A DNA stretch of 8,739 nt from an uncultured Leptolyngbya sp. (GTDB taxonomy: Bacteria > Cyanobacteriota > Cyanobacteriia > Phormidesmidales > Phormidesmidaceae), in contig CALBPH010000438.1 in the NCBI GenBank assembly GCA_937899365.1, positions 1 to 8,739 on the forward strand, written 5' to 3'. Position numbers and translations under genes: made by a program. This document shows positions 5,040 through 8,739 of the stretch, in pieces (the first letter of the stretch is position 1; every line of letters starts with the position of its first letter). The notes under the pieces are model-generated. The model was given only the letters and a program-made list of their open reading frames with translations. It ran no database searches and was not told the origin of the DNA.

Positions 5040-6821
5040 CTAGGGACGAATTCGATGCTGTTCAACATTGTGGCGATAGAGGGCAATGGTCTGGGCCTGT
5101 TGAATGGGTAAATAGGTCAGCATGGTGCCGATACCGAAGGCATTGGCAATTAGGCCAAAGGTGATCCAAGGATTGCTGAGGGCCAAGCCCCAGCGCAGAC
5201 CGAGACCGAGACCTAACAGACAGGTCAGTAGGGATAGACCAATGGCAAATTTGGGTTTAATGTCTTGCTGCCAAAAGCGATTGATCGTTAGGCCACTAAT
5301 GGTGCTCAGCACGCTCCCCCCCATCATGCCCAAACCCGTGGTAACGGCTGTGGTGACGGCATCGGTGGTGGTGACATTGAGCACCAGACATAGGGGGGCA
5401 ACCAAGGCGACAGCGATGGCCCCCACCATCATAGTGATGCGGGATGCTGGGGAGTTGAGCTTAGCTTCATGCAGTAACCAGCTGCCGATCTGCCACCCCA
5501 GACCGTTACCAAAAATTGTCAATACCGTGAGGGTATTGCCGGGACCGTAGTTGGGTAGAAGGGTGGTTAAGCCCCAAACCGTTATCCAGCAGGCCATTAG
5601 CAGACCACCCAACAGTGGATAGGGGGTGCCCCGGTTGCGTAGGATGGGCATGGGGGCGGTTTCTACCGTGAGGGCAAATGATTGCACGGCCTGGTGGGCA
5701 TTGCTTTTGAGTTGTAGGGTGCGCTCGTAAATCTGACCCGTCATTAGCTGACTGGTGTCTATCTGAATCTGGGTGGTGACATTGTTGCTAGCAAACTCAG
5801 TCGGTGAGAAGTGAACCCAGCTGTGGCGGCCGTCGCTTAAGGGGGGATCACTGTCGTGGGGGGCCACCTGCCAGTTCCCCGTCAGGGTGGTACCCGGTAC
5901 CGAATTGGTTAGGGTGATGGCGGTGGTTAATAGTTCCCCTCGGTTGCGGGCGGTCAAATCGAACTGGGTGTGACTAGCCAGGGTTTGGGGTTGGCGGAGG
6001 CCATGGTCTGGCACCTGTTCTAGGGCGACCTTAGCATTTTCAAATCGTTCGTTAAGGCGAGGGTTGACCATTTTTTCTAGCCACTTGATCCATTGGGGGC
6101 TGAGGTCAGATTTGAGCTGCCTAAAGTCCACACGATAGGTGACATCGACTAAATCTCCCACCTGGTCAGCGGGGGTGTTGGTGAGTAGACAAATTAGGGT
6201 CATCCCCAGCCCATAGAGGTCAGAGGCTTCGGTGAGATGTCGGTTAAAGATTTGCTCTGGGGGCATAAACCCTAGGGTACCTTTGACGACGCTGCTGACG
6301 CCCACTTCGCCGTCGCCAATGCGAGCAAAGCCAAAGTCCACTAAGTAGACTTTTAGCTTTTTGCTGACCAGGATATTGGCGGGTTTAAAGTCGCGATGGA
6401 TGACGGGGGGGATACGATCTTGTAGGTAAACCAGAATTTCGAGACATGCGATCGCAATATCACGAATGGCATCGGGACCAAAGCTACGGGGTTTGGCCAA
6501 GCTATGGGCACGCTTATATTCCTGCACCATACAAAACCCGTCATCTGACTTAAAAACACCCAGGTATCTAGGAATACCTGGGTGTTTTAAGCTCTTTAGT
6601 ACCTGTCCTTCTTGGCGGAGAGCATCGTACCCTCCCCAGTTAGACGAGTTAGCAAATTGAAACTGCTTAATCACCACCGAACGTCGCGTCTTAATGTGGG
6701 TGGCGAGATAGGTAATACGCCCGCCCGCTCGGTTGGCCCCCAGCTCAGATTTTATTTGAAAGCCGTGTTTAGAAAAATCAGGTAGGCCAAATCTCTGAGA
6801 CGGATCCGTCGGGCTTGTCAT
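5040..6821 (-). CDS. Membrane-bound Ser/Thr protein kinase with extracytoplasmic-type beta region and C-terminal membrane domain (593 aa)
   Basis: This is a Hanks-type Ser/Thr kinase that phosphorylates proteins on Ser/Thr using ATP. The kinase domain covers about 20-268. It has a modified glycine loop (LGANRAGGRITYLA, 27-40), the ATP-binding lysine in VVIKQF (K52), a helix C Glu near E71, the catalytic loop IHRDFKPANIL (141-151, D144), DFG (162-164) and the activation end GTLGFMPPEQ (181-190). Residues about 285-388 are a beta-rich Ig-like stretch (FDLTARNRGELLTTAITLTNSV...NWQVAPHDSDPP). About six membrane segments then follow between 401 and 575. There are no PASTA, WD40 or TPR repeats. The beta region precedes the first membrane segment, so it is probably cytoplasmic despite its look. 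The pairing of HPGIPRYL and GTLGFMPPEQ is common in cyanobacterial kinases. There is no strong ribosome site before ATG 6821. A strong hairpin lies within codons 78-90. Its substrate is unknown. Confidence 0.9.
   Translation of the reverse strand: MTSPTDPSQRFGLPDFSKHGFQIKSELGANRAGGRITYLATHIKTRRSVVIKQFQFANSSNWGGYDALRQEGQVLKSLKHPGIPRYLGVFKSDDGFCMVQEYKRAHSLAKPRSFGPDAIRDIAIACLEILVYLQDRIPPVIHRDFKPANILVSKKLKVYLVDFGFARIGDGEVGVSSVVKGTLGFMPPEQIFNRHLTEASDLYGLGMTLICLLTNTPADQVGDLVDVTYRVDFRQLKSDLSPQWIKWLEKMVNPRLNERFENAKVALEQVPDHGLRQPQTLASHTQFDLTARNRGELLTTAITLTNSVPGTTLTGNWQVAPHDSDPPLSDGRHSWVHFSPTEFASNNVTTQIQIDTSQLMTGQIYERTLQLKSNAHQAVQSFALTVETAPMPILRNRGTPYPLLGGLLMACWITVWGLTTLLPNYGPGNTLTVLTIFGNGLGWQIGSWLLHEAKLNSPASRITMMVGAIAVALVAPLCLVLNVTTTDAVTTAVTTGLGMMGGSVLSTISGLTINRFWQQDIKPKFAIGLSLLTCLLGLGLGLRWGLALSNPWITFGLIANAFGIGTMLTYLPIQQAQTIALYRHNVEQHRIRP
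6553..6588. repeat. 15-bp perfect inverted repeat inside the kinase gene
   Basis: AAAACACCCAGGTAT (6553-6567) and ATACCTGGGTGTTTT (6574-6588) are perfect inverted arms around a 6-base loop. The stem extends by CTTA/TAAG after a one-base bulge. Each strand's transcript would start the stem with an A-run and end it with a U-run, the look of a bidirectional intrinsic terminator. On the minus strand it encodes KHPGIPRYLGVF of the kinase N-lobe, a conserved protein stretch, so codon choice must have allowed the complementarity. Confidence 0.7.
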
Positions 6822-6849
6822 TCTTGCAGTGGTAAGAGCAGGGTATTTA

Positions 6850-6860
6850 CTATCAGATAG
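6850..6860. promoter_or_regulatory. Short palindrome upstream of the kinase start
   Basis: CTATC-A-GATAG lies 29 bases upstream of the kinase ATG (minus strand), inside the 197-base gap after pmbA. It is a possible operator, but 5-bp arms are weak evidence. Confidence 0.2.
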
Positions 6861-6949
6861 CGTGAAACCTCCACCTGATCGGCCTAAAACACCATATCTT
6901 TAACGTGAAAACATCTAATTAGGAAAATGGTGTGTAGATACCGCCCAAA

Positions 6950-6979
6950 TGTCCGTATGGGCATACCTGTCCAGTATGG
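6950..6979. repeat. Near-direct repeat and small palindrome downstream of pmbA
   Basis: TGTCCGTATGG (6950-6960) recurs as TGTCCAGTATGG (6968-6979), one inserted base apart. The first copy overlaps the palindrome GTATG-GG-CATAC (6955-6966). This cluster is in the gap between pmbA and the kinase gene and could belong to the kinase promoter region or the end of the pmbA transcript. No T-run follows it, so it does not look like a terminator. Confidence 0.35.
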
Positions 6980-7018
6980 AAAGCCTGCCCACAGCCTGAG
7001 CCGATCGCTTGGTACTGT

Positions 7019-8359
7019 CTACTCTCCCGTAATCGATAAATCGTCAACCCACACATGGGGAGCCACACCGCTGGGGGTGATTTCTTCTTCTGGCGAGACA
7101 TAGAGAATTGACTGCAGTAGCTGGCGAAAATCTCCGGCAACGGTGGCTGACTCAATGCTGGTGCGTTGTCCCTTTTTGATTAACCAGCCGTCAAAGGGCA
7201 GCGAAAAAGAGCCCTGGAGGGCATTAACCCCGGCATGGAGAGCCTGTAACTCATCAATCAGGATGACGTTGTCCGCCTCGTCCAAGCTATAGCTGGTGTC
7301 CGCGGGCTTGCCCTGGGTCACATGCAGAAAATTGCTGCCCACACTAACCTTGGCCCCAATGCTGGCGTGGCCCGTGGGTTTAGCCCCCATGCGTTTGGCG
7401 GTGCCGGCACTGTGTAAAAAGTTTGTCAGCACCCCATTTTCGACGATGGGCAACAGTCGGGTGGGGGTGCATTCGCCGTCAAAGGTTTCAGGACTGACAT
7501 TGCCCTCATGCAGAGCGTCGTCATAAATCGACAGCAGCGGCGAGGCAATGGTGGTATTGAGACTCTCGGCGGTGGACAGACTGCGCTTATCCAGAATGCT
7601 CTGGGCGTTGTAAAGGTTGCCAAAAGCTCGGATCAGACTTAAAACGGCGTTGGGTGAGAAGACAACGCGATACTTGCCAGACTCAATTTTTTCGTAGTCC
7701 AGGTGGCTAAGGGTTTTCTCGGTGGCTTCTTGCAAACAGCCGTCGATGTCTAGGTTGTCAGTGCCAACACCAATGCGAACGGCGTGACCAGAGCGAGGTT
7801 TGCGGCCCTCTTGCTCCGTTTTGGTATATAGATAAACCGAGGCGGAGGTGCGTTCCTCACTGCGCTGGGCACCGTCGCTGTTGACGTAAAAATGCTCGCT
7901 GGCGTTTTGGGCAAGACCGTTGTAAGGGACACTTGCGATCGCATCATGGGCCTTTAACAGCGCCTGCTCAGCCGTCACCAGCCGCTCAATTAAGGTGCCC
8001 ACCGGAGCCGCGTCCGCCAGGGTCACCTCCACGTTTGGCAGCGGAGCCGTTGCCTCGTGGCTAAAGTCAGGAATATTGTCCGTGGCCCCAAAGGCGCTAG
8101 CCTCCGCTGCTGTTTTAAGCGCCAGTTCCAAACCGCGCTGATCCACATCGGTGGTGGATGTCACCCCCAGACGACCCTGGTCGTTCCATACCCGCACCGT
8201 GACGCTGGCCCGGTTCGACGCCTTTACCTGTTTAGGTTCGCCCTTATCCACCTGGACACTGGTGCTATCAGTGGTAGAGCCGTAGATGTCGTACTTAGTA
8301 ATGCCCAGACGCTGGGCAATGGTTTGGGCGTTAGAAGAGATTTCGATGACTTTAGACAT
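7019..8359 (-). CDS. pmbA: PmbA/TldE, metalloprotease subunit (446 aa)
   Basis: PmbA (TldE) is the non-metal-binding partner of TldD. In E. coli the TldD-TldE heterodimer degrades unstructured peptides, matures microcin B17 and cleaves CcdA. The length matches E. coli PmbA (450). The N-terminal half has VQVDKGEPKQVKASNRASVTVRVW and GRLGVTSTTD, the family's beta-rich fold. The C-terminal half has FDGECTPTRLLPIVENGVLTNFLHS, GSFSLPFDGWLIKKG and ESATVAGDFRQLLQSI, all typical of PmbA. There is no HExxxH metal motif, as expected for the E subunit. It follows tldD on the same strand with a 54-base gap, so the two are probably cotranscribed with tldD first. In cyanobacteria the pair is conserved, with unknown natural substrates. 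The start at 8359 is supported by the family N-terminus, but the ribosome site is poor and the start context is duplicated upstream (see the repeat). Confidence 0.92.
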   Translation of the reverse strand: MSKVIEISSNAQTIAQRLGITKYDIYGSTTDSTSVQVDKGEPKQVKASNRASVTVRVWNDQGRLGVTSTTDVDQRGLELALKTAAEASAFGATDNIPDFSHEATAPLPNVEVTLADAAPVGTLIERLVTAEQALLKAHDAIASVPYNGLAQNASEHFYVNSDGAQRSEERTSASVYLYTKTEQEGRKPRSGHAVRIGVGTDNLDIDGCLQEATEKTLSHLDYEKIESGKYRVVFSPNAVLSLIRAFGNLYNAQSILDKRSLSTAESLNTTIASPLLSIYDDALHEGNVSPETFDGECTPTRLLPIVENGVLTNFLHSAGTAKRMGAKPTGHASIGAKVSVGSNFLHVTQGKPADTSYSLDEADNVILIDELQALHAGVNALQGSFSLPFDGWLIKKGQRTSIESATVAGDFRQLLQSILYVSPEEEITPSGVAPHVWVDDLSITGE

Positions 8360-8380
8360 TGTTAACTCTAGACATTGTTA
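8353..8380. repeat. Duplicated start-codon context of pmbA, 12-bp direct repeat with 16-bp period
   Basis: TAGACATTGTTA occurs at 8353-8364 and again at 8369-8380. On the minus strand each copy reads TAACAATGTCTA and so carries an ATG. The downstream ATG (8357-8359) starts pmbA. The upstream ATG (8373-8375) is 16 bases earlier and out of frame, and opens a seven-codon frame (M-S-R-V-N-N-V) whose TAA stop at 8352-8354 lies just inside pmbA. Neither ATG has a good Shine-Dalgarno sequence. Confidence 0.6.
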
Positions 8381-8413
8381 TTTGAAGGGCAATAGGAGAG
8401 GGAATGTTGTTAA

Positions 8414-8739
8414 TTAACGACCACCAACCGTAATGCTGTCCACCTTCAGGTGGGGCTGGCCAACGGTGACATACACATTGCCGCTAATGGAGCCGCAAAA
8501 GCCAGGGGCCAGGCTCAAATCTTGGGAGCACATAGAAATCTTTTGCATGATGTCCACCGCCTCACCAATCAGCGTTGCCCCCTTCAGAGGACGCGTGATT
8601 TTGCCGTTTTCCACCAGATAGGCTTCATCCACCGCAAAGTTAAACTGGCCCGTAGCACCGACGCTGCCGCCACCCATCTTCTTGCAATAGATGCCCTTAT
8701 CGATGGAAGCAAAGAGATCGTCCAGGCTGTAGTCGCCCG
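8414..8739 (-). CDS. tldD: TldD, metalloprotease subunit, C-terminal part (start beyond window)
   Basis: The frame is open from the right edge to TAA 8414, giving the last 107 or so residues of TldD. The fragment begins GDYSLDDLFASIDKGIYCKKMGGGSV and continues with TGQFNFAVDEAYLVENGKITRPLKGATLIGEAVDIM. It ends SLAPGFCGSISGNVYVTVGQPHLKVDSITVGG. The GQFNF.V.EAY.VE.GKI..P..GATLIG pattern and the CGS.SG.V.V..GQP end are the conserved TldD C-terminus. The metal-binding HExxxH lies upstream, outside the window. A start at ATG 8677 would be wrong, because the conserved sequence runs straight through it. TldD is the catalytic Zn subunit that pairs with PmbA/TldE, encoded 54 bases downstream. Confidence 0.92.
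   Translation of the reverse strand, partial: GDYSLDDLFASIDKGIYCKKMGGGSVGATGQFNFAVDEAYLVENGKITRPLKGATLIGEAVDIMQKISMCSQDLSLAPGFCGSISGNVYVTVGQPHLKVDSITVGGR

Noticed and set aside
5122..5550. Plus-strand open frame of 142 codons
   Set aside because: It is the antisense of the kinase membrane region; its Arg/Pro-rich sequence is what reversed hydrophobic codons give.
6553..6588. Hairpin as the end of an insertion sequence or mobile repeat
   Set aside because: The kinase reading frame and its conserved residues run through without interruption, and no second copy is present in the window.

Overview
The window looks like chromosomal DNA from a filamentous or mat-type cyanobacterium. Three copies of the octamer GCGATCGC (HIP1, at 3889, 6448 and 7935) lie in 8.7 kb. 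Several proteins also read as cyanobacterial: a LabA-type NYN protein, a Ser/Thr kinase with a membrane C-terminus of a kind common in cyanobacteria, and two conserved proteins of unknown function. I see no RNA gene, CRISPR array, insertion sequence or phage gene. This is ordinary housekeeping and accessory chromosome, with a few local oddities.

Layout, left to right. Position 2-559 (+) is a sulfite-oxidase-like molybdopterin protein cut by the left edge. Position 679-1461 (+) is a conserved protein of unknown function. It converges on a block of two minus-strand genes: a small 83-residue protein (1474-1725) and an ATP-dependent DNA ligase (1790-3430). The ligase reading frame is broken by a single in-frame TAA at 2366-2368. 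A 313-base AT-rich gap (3431-3743) separates the ligase from a divergent NYN/LabA-like gene (3744-4373, +) and carries a striking tandem palindromic repeat. The remaining genes are all on the minus strand: an exported, membrane-anchored protein resembling nickel/cobalt-transport accessory proteins (4443-4922), a kinase with an extracytoplasmic-type beta region and about six membrane segments (5040-6821), pmbA/tldE (7019-8359), and the C-terminal end of tldD (8414 to the right edge).

How the genes relate. TldD and PmbA/TldE form one heteromeric metalloprotease and are most likely cotranscribed, tldD first. The other genes have no obvious shared pathway. The ligase stands without the helicase, exonuclease or phosphoesterase partners that often accompany this ligase type, and its interruption suggests a gene that is decaying or has been lost in this strain, unless the stop is a sequencing error.

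I did not find a convincing new biological system. The points most worth checking are the nonsense-interrupted ligase with a Shine-Dalgarno-like start inside motif IV, the tandem palindromes upstream of the NYN gene, a Asp-to-His change in the NYN active-site motif, a 15-bp perfect hairpin with terminator-like flanks inside the kinase coding sequence, and a duplicated start-codon context in front of pmbA that creates a seven-codon overlapping frame.
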